A stretch of 64,000 bases of DNA from Labilithrix sp. (GTDB lineage Bacteria > Myxococcota_A > Polyangia > Polyangiales > Polyangiaceae): NCBI GenBank assembly GCA_019637175.1, contig JAHBWD010000026.1, positions 1 to 64,000 of the forward strand, given 5' to 3'. The notes under the pieces are model-generated. The model was given only the letters and a program-made list of their open reading frames with translations, did not search any database and had not been told where the DNA came from. Each line of letters begins with the position of its first letter. The stretch's first letter is position 1. Shown here one piece after another: positions 37,780 through 49,154 of this stretch. Position numbers and translations under genes: made by a program.

Positions 37780-38640
37780 CTACTTCGGCTTCGGCGGCGT
37801 GAAGCCCGTCGGGAGGCCCTGCGTCGGGAATCCGGGCGGGAGCTTACCGCCGGGCGCGCCCATGCCGCCGAGCAGCGCGCTCATGTCGATCACTTGATAG
37901 TCGGGCGGGACGACGAAGCGCGAAGCATCGAGCGTCTTCTTGTCGATCTTCGTCGCCTCCATGCGCGAGGTCTCGGCGCCCTTCGCGTCGTAGCCGATGA
38001 CGCGGAGCGGAAAGCGATTCGCCTCGGTCGCCGCCGCGGCGAGCGTGACCTCGGGCGAGCCCATCCCGAGATCGCGGAGGTCGACCCACTTGATCCCTTC
38101 GGCCACGCACATGTCGGCGCGGCTGCTCTTCGAAGTGACCTTCCAGTTTTCGCACTCGTAGCCGGCGATGACCTCTTTCTTGCCGGTCTTCTCGATCGTG
38201 GGCACCTCGGTGAGGGCGCTCGGCGCGCTCTTGCTGCCGGGCAGACCGGAGCTGCCTTGCTTCGCCTTGTCGAAGTCGATGAGCATCGCCTTCTTCTGCG
38301 CGGGGAAGAGCGCGTAGCCCTTCTTCGTCGGCGGATCGATGATGAACGCGGCGCCTTGGCCGACGACGGGGTTTTCGATCGCGCCGCCGCTCGCGTCGAC
38401 GCGGATCTTGGGCGCCTTGATCGAGAAGACCATGTCGGTCGGCCCGCCCTTTCCGGCGGCGCCCGAGACCTTCATCGCGATCTCACCCTCGAACGTGCCC
38501 CCGAGGAACGAGAGCACGCCGCCGCTCGCTGCGCCGGCGCCCGCCTCGTCGCTCTTCTTCGTGAGCGCTTGGATCTTGTCGCAGGCGGTCGATGTCGCGA
38601 CCGCGATCGTCGCGATGAGCGCCACGCGGATTCGCTTCAT
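37780..38640 (-). CDS. DUF4412-like lipoprotein
   Basis: 286 residues. Lipobox IAVATSTACDK (Cys about 20). The mature protein has FLGGTFEGEIAMKVSG (first strand typical of DUF4412), AFIIDPPTKKGYALFPAQ, GKKEVIAGYECENWKV and MCVAEGIKWVDL. It ends in a Gly/Pro-rich tail (GGMGAPGGKLPPGFPTQG). The fold is LolA/LppX-like and could bind a hydrophobic ligand. It begins one base after the pckG stop and is followed by the GNAT gene. A link between PEP carboxykinase and a lipoprotein is unexplained. Confidence 0.78.
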   Translation of the reverse strand: MKRIRVALIATIAVATSTACDKIQALTKKSDEAGAGAASGGVLSFLGGTFEGEIAMKVSGAAGKGGPTDMVFSIKAPKIRVDASGGAIENPVVGQGAAFIIDPPTKKGYALFPAQKKAMLIDFDKAKQGSSGLPGSKSAPSALTEVPTIEKTGKKEVIAGYECENWKVTSKSSRADMCVAEGIKWVDLRDLGMGSPEVTLAAAATEANRFPLRVIGYDAKGAETSRMEATKIDKKTLDASRFVVPPDYQVIDMSALLGGMGAPGGKLPPGFPTQGLPTGFTPPKPK

Positions 38641-38641
38641 G

Positions 38642-40450
<1,809 letters not shown>

Positions 40451-40522
40451 ACCGCTGCTTTACCGCAGCTTTGCGCGCGCCGCGACCCTGTTTCGTCCCT
40501 CCCCGCACATGGGGTGCTGCGG

Positions 40523-40536
40523 CGGTCGGCCGACCG
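40523..40536. repeat. 14-base perfect palindrome upstream of pckG
   Basis: CGGTCGGCCGACCG lies in the 183-base divergent region between pckG and the DUF3060-like lipoprotein, followed by a further CCGACCGCC...GGTCGG half-site. It could be an operator for one or both genes; a chance GC palindrome is possible. Confidence 0.35.
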
Positions 40537-40633
40537 ACCGCCCCGGTCGGCGCAGAGGCCGGCATCCACTCGCGTTCCCCCGTGATTTCCGCGGGCGAAG
40601 GTCAGCACCGGTCTTGCTCGGCAACGTGACCCG

Positions 40634-41446
40634 ATGAGAACACTCCCCCTTGCCGCATTCCTCTTCGTCCTCGTCGCGTGTGGGTCGGAGGCTCCGCCCG
40701 CGTCACAAGGCAACGACACGCCCTACACGAGCGACCCCGGCAAGACGGTGGTGATCGGCGCGGGCGGCCAGTCCGTGCAGACGGTGCCGCCGGGCGGATG
40801 CGTGACGCTTCCGTCGGGCGAGTGCGTGACGCCCGACAAGAAGTGCAAGGCCGACGAGCGCACCGACGTCGTCGTCGACTCGAGCGGCAAGGTCGTCGCG
40901 GTCGTGTGCTATCCGGCGAGCGCGAGCCCGACGCCGGTCGACGAGAACGGCAACGTCGAGCTCGGCAAGGAGAACAAAGGCGTCGTCGCGATCGACGGCC
41001 TCGACGACGGTGACGACATCGCGGGCAACGTCACGTCGAGCGGCAACAACGTCACCGTCTACGGGCAGGGAGCGGACGTCTCGGTCATCGGCGGCAACGT
41101 CACGGCGGAGGGCAACAACTTCTCCCTCCGCGGCGTGCGGGTGAAGGGCAACGTGAACATCTCCGGCGGCAACAACGCCACGCTCGTGCTCTGCGTCGTC
41201 GAGGGCGACGTGAACATCACGGGGAACAACACCGTCATGGCGAGCTGCAACGTCCTCGGCAAGATCACGATCAACGGCGTCAACACCGTGCTCGTCTCGA
41301 ACCAGGTCGGCGGCGGCATCTCGGTCTCCGAGGCCAAGAACACCGTCTGCGACGGCAACGTGGAGTGGAACGACGCCAACTCGAACAAGCTCGTGGATCC
41401 GGGCGAGAGCGGGGCTCCGCTGACGTGCGGCGGCAAGGGTAAGTGA
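40634..41446 (+). CDS. DUF3060-like beta-helix lipoprotein
   Basis: 270 residues. Lipobox FLFVLVACGS (Cys 16). A ~90-residue linker carries several Cys (GGCVTLPSGECVTPDKKCK, VVCYPAS). The C-terminal half consists of ~20-residue imperfect repeats built on GNVT/GNVN...GNN (IAGNVTSSGNNVTVYGQG, IGGNVTAEGNNFSLRG, VKGNVNISGGNNATLV, VEGDVNITGNNTVMAS). This is the stacking pattern of DUF3060 and right-handed beta-helix proteins. Predicted exported, surface-anchored stalk or ligand-binding protein; no catalytic motif. Divergent from pckG. Confidence 0.8.
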   Translation: MRTLPLAAFLFVLVACGSEAPPASQGNDTPYTSDPGKTVVIGAGGQSVQTVPPGGCVTLPSGECVTPDKKCKADERTDVVVDSSGKVVAVVCYPASASPTPVDENGNVELGKENKGVVAIDGLDDGDDIAGNVTSSGNNVTVYGQGADVSVIGGNVTAEGNNFSLRGVRVKGNVNISGGNNATLVLCVVEGDVNITGNNTVMASCNVLGKITINGVNTVLVSNQVGGGISVSEAKNTVCDGNVEWNDANSNKLVDPGESGAPLTCGGKGK

Positions 41447-41478
41447 CCGGCCGCCGGGTGCGCTACGCTCCCGGCGCC

Positions 41479-42177
41479 ATGAAGACGATCGTGCTCTCGG
41501 GGCCGGGGAAGGGCTCGCTTTCGACGGAGCTCATGACGCGAACGCTCGCCGCCGTCCGTGAGGCGGGCGACGCGCCGATCTTCCTGACGGGCGAGGGCGA
41601 TGCGTTCTCCGCCGGGCTCAACCTGAAGGAGGTCGCGTCGCTCGACGAGGCCGGGCTCCGTCGCTTCCTCGGTGTGCTCGAGGAGCTCGTGACCGCGCTC
41701 TACGAGCACCCCGGTCCGACCGTCGCGTGGATCAACGGCCACGCGATCGCCGGCGGCTGCGTGATGGCGCTCGCGTGCGACGTGCGCGTGATGACCGCGC
41801 GCGAAGGCGCGCGCATCGGCCTCAACGAGGTCGCGCTCGGCCTCCGCTTTCCTCCGCGCACGTTCGAGATGATCCGGAAGCGCATGACCGGTCCGGCGCT
41901 CGAGCGCGCGGTGCTCGAGGCGAGCCTCTACACCGCGGCCGAGGCGCTCGCGCTCGGGCTCTGCGATCTCGTCGGCGACGAGTCGGACGCGCGCGCGCAC
42001 ATCGCGCGGCTCGCCGCGCATCCGCGCGACGCGTACGCCGAGGCCAAGCGCGCGCTGCGCGGCTCGCTCGAGATCTCGGACGCGGAGCAGCGTCGCTTCC
42101 TCGAGGAGGTCGTGCCCCGATGGGCCGCGCCCGAGCTGAAAGAGCGCCTCCGCGCCGTCCTGGCGAAGAAGAAGTGA
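41479..42177 (+). CDS. Enoyl-CoA hydratase/isomerase family protein
   Basis: 232 residues from ATG 41479, short for the family (~260). Oxyanion-hole motifs are GDAFSAGLNLKEVASLDE and NGHAIAGGCVMALACDVRVM; a Glu is present in GLNEVALGLRFP. The C-terminal helical part is abbreviated, so it may be an isomerase or a paralogue of unknown acyl-CoA substrate. The stop overlaps the GTG of the LtaS-like gene (GTGA), implying co-translation with a membrane enzyme. Confidence 0.87.
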   Translation: MKTIVLSGPGKGSLSTELMTRTLAAVREAGDAPIFLTGEGDAFSAGLNLKEVASLDEAGLRRFLGVLEELVTALYEHPGPTVAWINGHAIAGGCVMALACDVRVMTAREGARIGLNEVALGLRFPPRTFEMIRKRMTGPALERAVLEASLYTAAEALALGLCDLVGDESDARAHIARLAAHPRDAYAEAKRALRGSLEISDAEQRRFLEEVVPRWAAPELKERLRAVLAKKK

Positions 42178-44381
42178 TCGCGCGCCTCCTCGCCTTCGCG
42201 CGCGGGCTCCGCCACGCGTGGATCCCCGTGGCGCTCGCGCTCCTCGCGCACGTGCCGGGCCGCCTCGTGTACGCGGAGAACGAGGCGCTCCACGGGCGGC
42301 CGGGGTGGCAGTTCTTCGCCGCGGGGCTCCTCGGCGATCTGCGCTGGGTCGGTCCGGTCGTGCTCCTCGCGTTCGTCGTTCCGCTCGGCGGCGCGCTCTT
42401 CTTTCGCGCGAGCGCCCGCGCGAAGCGGTGGAGCGCGGTCGTCGTCACGTCGGCGGCCGCCGCCGTGCTCGTCGCGGCCTGGGTGTTCTCCGTGGCCGCG
42501 ATCGAGTGCAAGCTCGAACGGGGCCTCTATCCCACCTACTTCGAGACGAAGCTCGCGCTCGGCAGCACGTCGTTCGTGGTCGGCTCGCTCCCCACGCTGC
42601 TCCTCGATCGCTACTGGAAGACGAGCCTTCTCGTGATCGTCGCCGTCGCGGGGGTGCTCGCGGCGTACTGGCGATGGGCGCGCCACGAGCTGTCGTCGGT
42701 CGGGCGTGTGTGCGGCTTCGTCTCCGGCGCGCTCGTGCTCCTCCTCGCCGGTCACCAGCTCTTCGTCCGCGATCGGATCTTCTTCCCTCGCACGGGCGGC
42801 TCGACGGAGACGCGATCGCCGATCGAGACGGTCCTCCTCGGCAAGTTTCCTTGGCCGGATCACGCGCCGCTCACCGACGGGATGCGCCAGCTCTTCGCGT
42901 CGCGCACGTACGACGCGAAACAGAAGGAAGACGGGCTTCGCGCGCTCGGCTACCCGGCGTCGAGCCTCGACCGATTGATCGCGTTCGAAACCAACGAGCC
43001 TTGCAGCGCGCCGCATCCTCTCGCGCGCCCGCTCGACCGCGCGTTCGAAGGGAACGCGAGGGCCTCCGCGACGATGGCCGATCTCGAGGCGCTCTCGATC
43101 GCGCTCTTCGAGGGCCGCAGCGAGCCGATCACGGTCTGGCAGATCGCGATGGAGAGCTTCCGCGCCGACGACGTCGCCGCGCTCCAGCCGACCGCGCCGC
43201 CCGAGCTGACGCCGGTGATGAATCGCTTGTATCGGAGCGAGCGCGCGATCGGCTTCACACGCGTCTTCCAGGGAGGCTTTCGCACCGCGCACAACGTCTC
43301 GTCGCTCCTCTGCGGGGTCGGGAGCTTGCCCTTCAGCATCGCCGCCGCGCGCGACCTCGGGCACGTGCCGCTCCGGTGCCTGCCCGACGTGCTCTCCGAC
43401 GCAGGCCTCTCTCCGCGGGTCTTCTTCTCGTCGGATCTCGCGTACGACAACATGCTCGACTTCCTGCGCTACCACGGCGTCGACGCGGTCGGCGGGCCCG
43501 ACATGCCCGAAGGCCTACCCGTCGGGAGCTGGGGCGGCGTCTCCGATCGCGCGCTCTACGATCAGGCGCTCGCGCGCGCGTCTCGAGATCGATCCGAGTA
43601 CGCGTTCATCCTCACGTTGAGCGGCCATTCGCCGTTCCGCCGCCCGACCGACATGCCGCCGGAGGTCGAAGCGCGCGCCGCACAGGCCTGCGCGAAGAAG
43701 AGCAAGGCGGCCAACGCCGACGACTGCCGGCGCCTCGCCGTGATGGCGTACGCCGATCACGCGCTCGGCGAGATGCTCGACAAGCTCGAACGCTCTCCGC
43801 TCGGCAAGCGCAGCATCGTCGTCGTCTCCGCCGATCACGCGACGAGCGAGCTCTTGCTCTGGCCGGGATCGATCGAAGCGAGGGCGCGCGCGCACGTTCC
43901 GTACGTGATCGTCTTGCCGGAGGCGCTCGTCGCGTCGGCGGCGCACCCCGAGCGCGTCCCGGAGATCCTCGCGCGGCTCCGCGCGCACGACGACGTCCTT
44001 TCCCTCGCCGACTCGCCGTCGCTCGTGATGTCGCTCCTCTCGGCGACCGCGCAAGTCGAGCGCATCCCGCCCGAGTGGCGGTTTCACACGTTCGGCGGCC
44101 AGGCGACCAGCCCCCACTTCTCGCTGCCCGCGAGGCCCGAGGCGCGCGTCTGGGGGACCGACTCGGCCTCGTTCGTCTTCTCCGTCGACGACGCGCTGGC
44201 GATCACCGTCGACGACGCGCGGAACCGCACGTTCAGCGACGTCTCCGAGTTCGACACGATGAACGCGACGCTCCGCGGGCCCGCGGCGTTCCTCTCTTCG
44301 TTCGTGAAGGGCTACTTGCTCCGCTGCGAAGGCGAGGCGCACCTTCGAATGAGCGCGAGGAGCGCCGGTCGCGTGCGTTGA
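42174..44381 (+). CDS. LtaS-like membrane sulfatase-fold protein
   Basis: 735 residues from GTG 42174. The N-terminal ~200 residues carry about five TM helices (HAWIPVALALLAHVPGRLVY, GPVVLLAFVVPLGGALFF, WSAVVVTSAAAAVLVAAWVF, LLVIVAVAGVLAAYW, VCGFVSGALVLLLAG). The outer catalytic part has the alkaline phosphatase/sulfatase layout of LtaS/YejM-type enzymes: ITVWQIAMESFRADDV, FRTAHNVSSLLCGVGSLPF (candidate nucleophile Thr/Ser), YAFILTLSGHSPFRRP and IVVVSADHATSEL (metal Asp-His). Such enzymes transfer phosphoglycerol or phosphoethanolamine to envelope lipids or glycans. The substrate is unknown. Confidence 0.85.
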   Translation: MIARLLAFARGLRHAWIPVALALLAHVPGRLVYAENEALHGRPGWQFFAAGLLGDLRWVGPVVLLAFVVPLGGALFFRASARAKRWSAVVVTSAAAAVLVAAWVFSVAAIECKLERGLYPTYFETKLALGSTSFVVGSLPTLLLDRYWKTSLLVIVAVAGVLAAYWRWARHELSSVGRVCGFVSGALVLLLAGHQLFVRDRIFFPRTGGSTETRSPIETVLLGKFPWPDHAPLTDGMRQLFASRTYDAKQKEDGLRALGYPASSLDRLIAFETNEPCSAPHPLARPLDRAFEGNARASATMADLEALSIALFEGRSEPITVWQIAMESFRADDVAALQPTAPPELTPVMNRLYRSERAIGFTRVFQGGFRTAHNVSSLLCGVGSLPFSIAAARDLGHVPLRCLPDVLSDAGLSPRVFFSSDLAYDNMLDFLRYHGVDAVGGPDMPEGLPVGSWGGVSDRALYDQALARASRDRSEYAFILTLSGHSPFRRPTDMPPEVEARAAQACAKKSKAANADDCRRLAVMAYADHALGEMLDKLERSPLGKRSIVVVSADHATSELLLWPGSIEARARAHVPYVIVLPEALVASAAHPERVPEILARLRAHDDVLSLADSPSLVMSLLSATAQVERIPPEWRFHTFGGQATSPHFSLPARPEARVWGTDSASFVFSVDDALAITVDDARNRTFSDVSEFDTMNATLRGPAAFLSSFVKGYLLRCEGEAHLRMSARSAGRVR

Positions 44382-44382
44382 T

Positions 44383-46125
44383 TCAACGCGTGACGCGACG
44401 CGCGAGATCGTCGAGGCGCTCGGCGACCGCCGGCTCCTCGCCGATCCCGCCGTAGCGAAGGTCGGCGTAGCGGAGGAGCGCGTCGGCCACCTCGACCGCC
44501 CACGCCGCTTCGGCCGCGCGGACGCGCCCGGCGAAGCGCTCGAGCGGCTCGGAGCCGGCGCGCGCCCAGCCGGCGAGCGCGAGCGCGCGAGAGAGCGCCT
44601 CGAACGCGGGCAGCGGACGCGACGCGGCGAACGCCGTTCCGGCTTCTCGTCGCGCGCGCCGGGCCTGCGTGAAGCGGCGGACGACGAGGAGGACGGCGGC
44701 CACGATCGCGAGGCCGACGCCGAAGCGCGCGAGGCCGACGCGCTCTCCGGCGACGACCAGTCGCTCCTTCAGCCAGGCCGCCGCTTCGACGAGGTGGTCG
44801 ATCGCGCGAGGCGACTTCGCGAAGCGCTCCGCCACGGGCGTCGGGTTGCGCGTCTGCCACGCGCCGTCGAGCCACACCTCGACCCATTGGTGCGCGTTGC
44901 GATCGCGAACGACCGTGAGTCCCGTGATGGGGTTTCGCCCGCCGGTCGTGTCGACCTGATAGCCGACGGCGACGCGCGCGGGGATGCCGAGCGCCCGCGC
45001 GAGGAGCGCGAGCGCCGAGGAGAAGAGCTCGCACGTCCCTTCGCGCGTCACGGTGAGAAACTCGACGACGGGATCGAGGTGACCCTCGCGGCGATCGTCG
45101 AGCGAGTAGCGAAACGCGGCGAGCCGGCGCTCGAGCGCGTCGATCTTGCCGCGATCGGTGGTCTCCCCGCGCGTCCACGCGATCGCGATCGGCTCGAGAT
45201 CACGGCGGATCTTGAGGGCCATCGAGAGATCCATTTCCCGCGGAGGGATGGGCGTACGCAGTCGCGCGGTGCAGTCGCCCCCGGTCCGGAAGCGTATCTC
45301 GTCGACCTCGTTGACCGGATCGGGGTGCCCGACGCCGAGCGCGTCGACCGCGATCCGGCCCGACTCGGTGCGCACGTCGCACGCGTCGGCAGGGAGGAAC
45401 CACCGCACGTTCATCGCGCGCTCGTAGCGGCCGCTCCGCGCGGTGACGATCCGCGTCGTCGTTCGCTCCACCGGAGCGGCGGCCGCTTCGACCGCGCGCG
45501 ACTCGTCGAGCGTGCTCGACCAGATGCGCATGTCGTAGCGATCGAGGACGACGCCGCGGAGAAGCGGCGGCGCCTCACCATCGACGTGCATGACCACGGC
45601 GTCGCTCTGGAGCATGCCGTGGAGCGCGCCGATGCGGACCTTCGGGGCGAAGCCGACGGCGTCGCGGCGCACGCCGTCGGCGTAGCGCTGGACCTGCGCC
45701 TCCACCCACGCGCCCGCGGGGGGAAGGAGCCTGACGAAGAGCCCCGCGACGCCGATCGCGACGCCGGCGAGGAGCGCGATCGAGCCCGCGCGGCGTCGAA
45801 GACCCGCCGGAGCCGTCACCCGCGCGAAGGGCGTCGCGTGCCGCACGCGGAGCGACGCGATCACGACGAGCGCGAAGATCGCGCAGCCGACGGCGTAGAT
45901 CGGGTTGCTCTTCGTCTGCCCCGTGGCGGTCGTGGCCATGATCGCGAGCGCCATGCTCGCGTGCACGCGGACGTCGCTCCTCTTGGGGACGATCGCGGCG
46001 ACGAACGACGCGACGAGCAGCGCGACGGCGATCCCCTGCGGCGTCGCCGTGAGCTCGCTCGTCGCCGAGATCACCGCGAGCAGGATCGCGGCGCAGATCG
46101 GCGGCGCGAAGAGGGCGCGCTTCAC
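44383..46125 (-). CDS. TgpA-like membrane transglutaminase
   Basis: 580 residues from GTG 46125 (GTG 46128 possible), overlapping the DUF58 stop. Five or so TM helices occur in the first ~145 residues, then an extracytoplasmic region and a transglutaminase core. The candidate catalytic Cys is near 365 (REGTCELFSSALALLARALG) and His near 412 (RNAHQWVEVWLDGAW). The third position, usually Asp in a DPTP-like motif, is Asn here (RNPTPVAE, about 427). A last TM is near 468-485, followed by a cytoplasmic tail. In other bacteria TgpA works beside MoxR and DUF58, as here. The Asn may weaken or alter catalysis. Confidence 0.9.
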   Translation of the reverse strand: MKRALFAPPICAAILLAVISATSELTATPQGIAVALLVASFVAAIVPKRSDVRVHASMALAIMATTATGQTKSNPIYAVGCAIFALVVIASLRVRHATPFARVTAPAGLRRRAGSIALLAGVAIGVAGLFVRLLPPAGAWVEAQVQRYADGVRRDAVGFAPKVRIGALHGMLQSDAVVMHVDGEAPPLLRGVVLDRYDMRIWSSTLDESRAVEAAAAPVERTTTRIVTARSGRYERAMNVRWFLPADACDVRTESGRIAVDALGVGHPDPVNEVDEIRFRTGGDCTARLRTPIPPREMDLSMALKIRRDLEPIAIAWTRGETTDRGKIDALERRLAAFRYSLDDRREGHLDPVVEFLTVTREGTCELFSSALALLARALGIPARVAVGYQVDTTGGRNPITGLTVVRDRNAHQWVEVWLDGAWQTRNPTPVAERFAKSPRAIDHLVEAAAWLKERLVVAGERVGLARFGVGLAIVAAVLLVVRRFTQARRARREAGTAFAASRPLPAFEALSRALALAGWARAGSEPLERFAGRVRAAEAAWAVEVADALLRYADLRYGGIGEEPAVAERLDDLARRVTR

Positions 46126-47369
46126 CACGACAGAGCCTCTCCCGCGCGGATCGCCTCGGCGAGGGCGTCGTCGACGACGAGCGTGGTGCAGACGATGCCT
46201 CGCCCCGTGATCCCGCGCTCGAGCGAGCGCCGCTCTTCGCCTTCGCCGAGCGCGACGACGACGACGCTCGACAAGCGATCGAGGTACGGGCGGAGGCGGC
46301 GGAGGAGCGCGCCCGGCGGCGCCTTCCTGACCGCGTCGACCGACGCGAGCAGCTCGAGCGCCTGATCGAGGTAACCCAGGCTTCGCCCCACGGTGAGCTC
46401 GTGGACTTCGTCGCCCACGACGAGCACGTCGACGAGCGTCTCGCCGCGCGACAGGTGCGCGATGACGCCTGCGGCGAGCTCGATCGCCGCCTCGAGGCGA
46501 TCGGGATCGTCGGCGTCGGTGTCGAGCACGACGCCGACGCGCGTGAAGTACTCCTGCTGGTACTCGCGGACGACCGGGATGCCGGTGCGCGCCCAGGTCC
46601 GCGCGTGGAGATCGCGCACCGGGTCGCCCGGCCGGTACGGCCTGACGCCGAGGAGATCCATCGCCTCGCCGCTCTTCGACGCGAGCGCGATCCCGCCCGG
46701 CTGATGGCGCGCCGACGTGGCCTCCGGCAGGCGCACGACGTTCGCGATCTTCGGCACCACGTGGAGCTTCACCGCCTCGCTCGAGAGGCGCGGACCGCAC
46801 GCGATGCCGAGCGGCGCGACCGCCGCCGCGGTGAAGGGATCCAAGTGGTGCAAGCCGCGGGAGACGAACTTCGCGCGCATGCGCGTCTCGCCGTCGCCGC
46901 TCTCGGGCAGGACGATCTCCCGCGGGGCCTCGTCGAGCCACTGGCCGTCCCACGTGAGGAACGGCCCGCGCACGCGGATCGGATGCGCGAGCGCGTCGCG
47001 GCGCTCCTTGGGTGCGGAGCACGCGATCGTGAACGTCACGGGCTCGCCCACGGTGACGCGTCGCGGAGCGAAGGCGCGGACGGCGACGCCGTCGAGGCGG
47101 AGCCGCCTCGCCGCGACGAACGATCCCGCGAGCAACCCCGCGAGCACGGAGAAGAAGACGTACGCCGTGGCTTGTCGCGTGTCGACGCCGAACGCGCCCA
47201 CGAGCAGCGTGACGACGATGAGCGTGCGACCTTCGTCGGTGAGCGATCCCCAGAAGACGGAGACGAGCGGCGTGACCGCGCGGCCGAGGAGCGATCGGCG
47301 GAAGCGCTCGCGCTCCTCGTTCCCCTTGGGGATGAGGATGTGGTTCAGTCGCGCGAAGTCGATCTTCAT
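46122..47369 (-). CDS. DUF58 domain protein
   Basis: 415 residues. Two hydrophobic segments at about 50-90 (FVSSLLxGS-type turn after AYVFFSVLAG), then a beta-rich part. The DUF58 signature LLGVRPYRPGDPVRDLHART and the VWA-like strand TRVGVVLDTDADDPDRLEA follow. Middle gene of a MoxR-DUF58-transglutaminase operon: one base after the MoxR stop and overlapping the next start by four bases. Acts at the inner membrane, presumably as the link between MoxR and its substrate. Confidence 0.93.
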   Translation of the reverse strand: MKIDFARLNHILIPKGNEERERFRRSLLGRAVTPLVSVFWGSLTDEGRTLIVVTLLVGAFGVDTRQATAYVFFSVLAGLLAGSFVAARRLRLDGVAVRAFAPRRVTVGEPVTFTIACSAPKERRDALAHPIRVRGPFLTWDGQWLDEAPREIVLPESGDGETRMRAKFVSRGLHHLDPFTAAAVAPLGIACGPRLSSEAVKLHVVPKIANVVRLPEATSARHQPGGIALASKSGEAMDLLGVRPYRPGDPVRDLHARTWARTGIPVVREYQQEYFTRVGVVLDTDADDPDRLEAAIELAAGVIAHLSRGETLVDVLVVGDEVHELTVGRSLGYLDQALELLASVDAVRKAPPGALLRRLRPYLDRLSSVVVVALGEGEERRSLERGITGRGIVCTTLVVDDALAEAIRAGEALSW

Positions 47370-47370
47370 C

Positions 47371-48366
<996 letters not shown>

Positions 48367-48371
48367 TAACG

Positions 48372-49154
48372 ATGTCGATGGCGAAGCTCGGCCTTCTTCC
48401 CTCGGCGGCCCTCGCCGTCGCCTGCGCTGCGTGCTCGTCGGCCGTGCCGAACAGCCCGTCGCGGCCGGTCACGGCCGCCTCGCCGCCCAAAGACGACGGC
48501 AAGCCCGCGCAAGGCGCGGGCTCCGAAGGCGGGGGCGACGCGCACTCGGCCGCGCTCGAGCAGCTCCGCACCGCGCCTACGTCGCCGCGGGTCGACAAGC
48601 AGAACAGCGTCGCCGTTCCGCTCCCCGACGGCGCGAGCTGGACGCGCGTCCGGTTCATGACCGTGCCGAGCCTCGTCGGGTTCCGCTACGGCAAGGCCCA
48701 TCACGCGATCGTCGCCGCCTTCATCACGCACGTCGACGACAACACCGCCCTCGGCGCTTGCAACAAGAGCTTCGAGTCGTGGGCGATGCCGTGGGTCGAG
48801 GCGTTCGAGGTCGATCTCCATCACGACGCGCCGAGCGCGTTCTCGTGGAGCATGCCCGTGCCGAAGGCCGCGCCCGTCACGGTGGGCCCGCCGGCGCCGG
48901 CCGTGCCGAAGACGATCTCGATCGTCGACGTCGATCCGTTGATGGCGAAGACCGCGACCGTACTCTCGCGCGACGTCTACGCGGCGGCCTGGGCGGCTTA
49001 CCCCGCGTGGGAGAAGACGTGCCTCGTCGTCGGCGTGGCGATCCCGGCGCGCGACGACGAGGCGCGCGCGCGCGAGGTGCGCGACCGGTTCGTGAGCGAG
49101 GTGTTCCCCAAGGTCGCCGTCACCGCCCTCGTCGAGCCCAAAGAGCGCTACTGA
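48372..49154 (+). CDS. Lipoprotein of unknown function
   Basis: 260 residues from ATG 48372 (ATG 48378 possible). Signal segment LLPSAALAVACAACSS; lipid Cys is 18 or 21. A Gly/Ala/Pro/Ser linker leads to a compact mature domain without recognisable motifs (VGFRYGKAHHAIVAAFITHV, NKSFESWAMPWVEAFEVDLH, WAAYPAWEKTCLVVGVAIPA). Two Cys could form a disulfide. It precedes an EamA transporter with an apparent CTGA overlap. Divergent from the MoxR operon. Confidence 0.75.
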   Translation: MSMAKLGLLPSAALAVACAACSSAVPNSPSRPVTAASPPKDDGKPAQGAGSEGGGDAHSAALEQLRTAPTSPRVDKQNSVAVPLPDGASWTRVRFMTVPSLVGFRYGKAHHAIVAAFITHVDDNTALGACNKSFESWAMPWVEAFEVDLHHDAPSAFSWSMPVPKAAPVTVGPPAPAVPKTISIVDVDPLMAKTATVLSRDVYAAAWAAYPAWEKTCLVVGVAIPARDDEARAREVRDRFVSEVFPKVAVTALVEPKERY

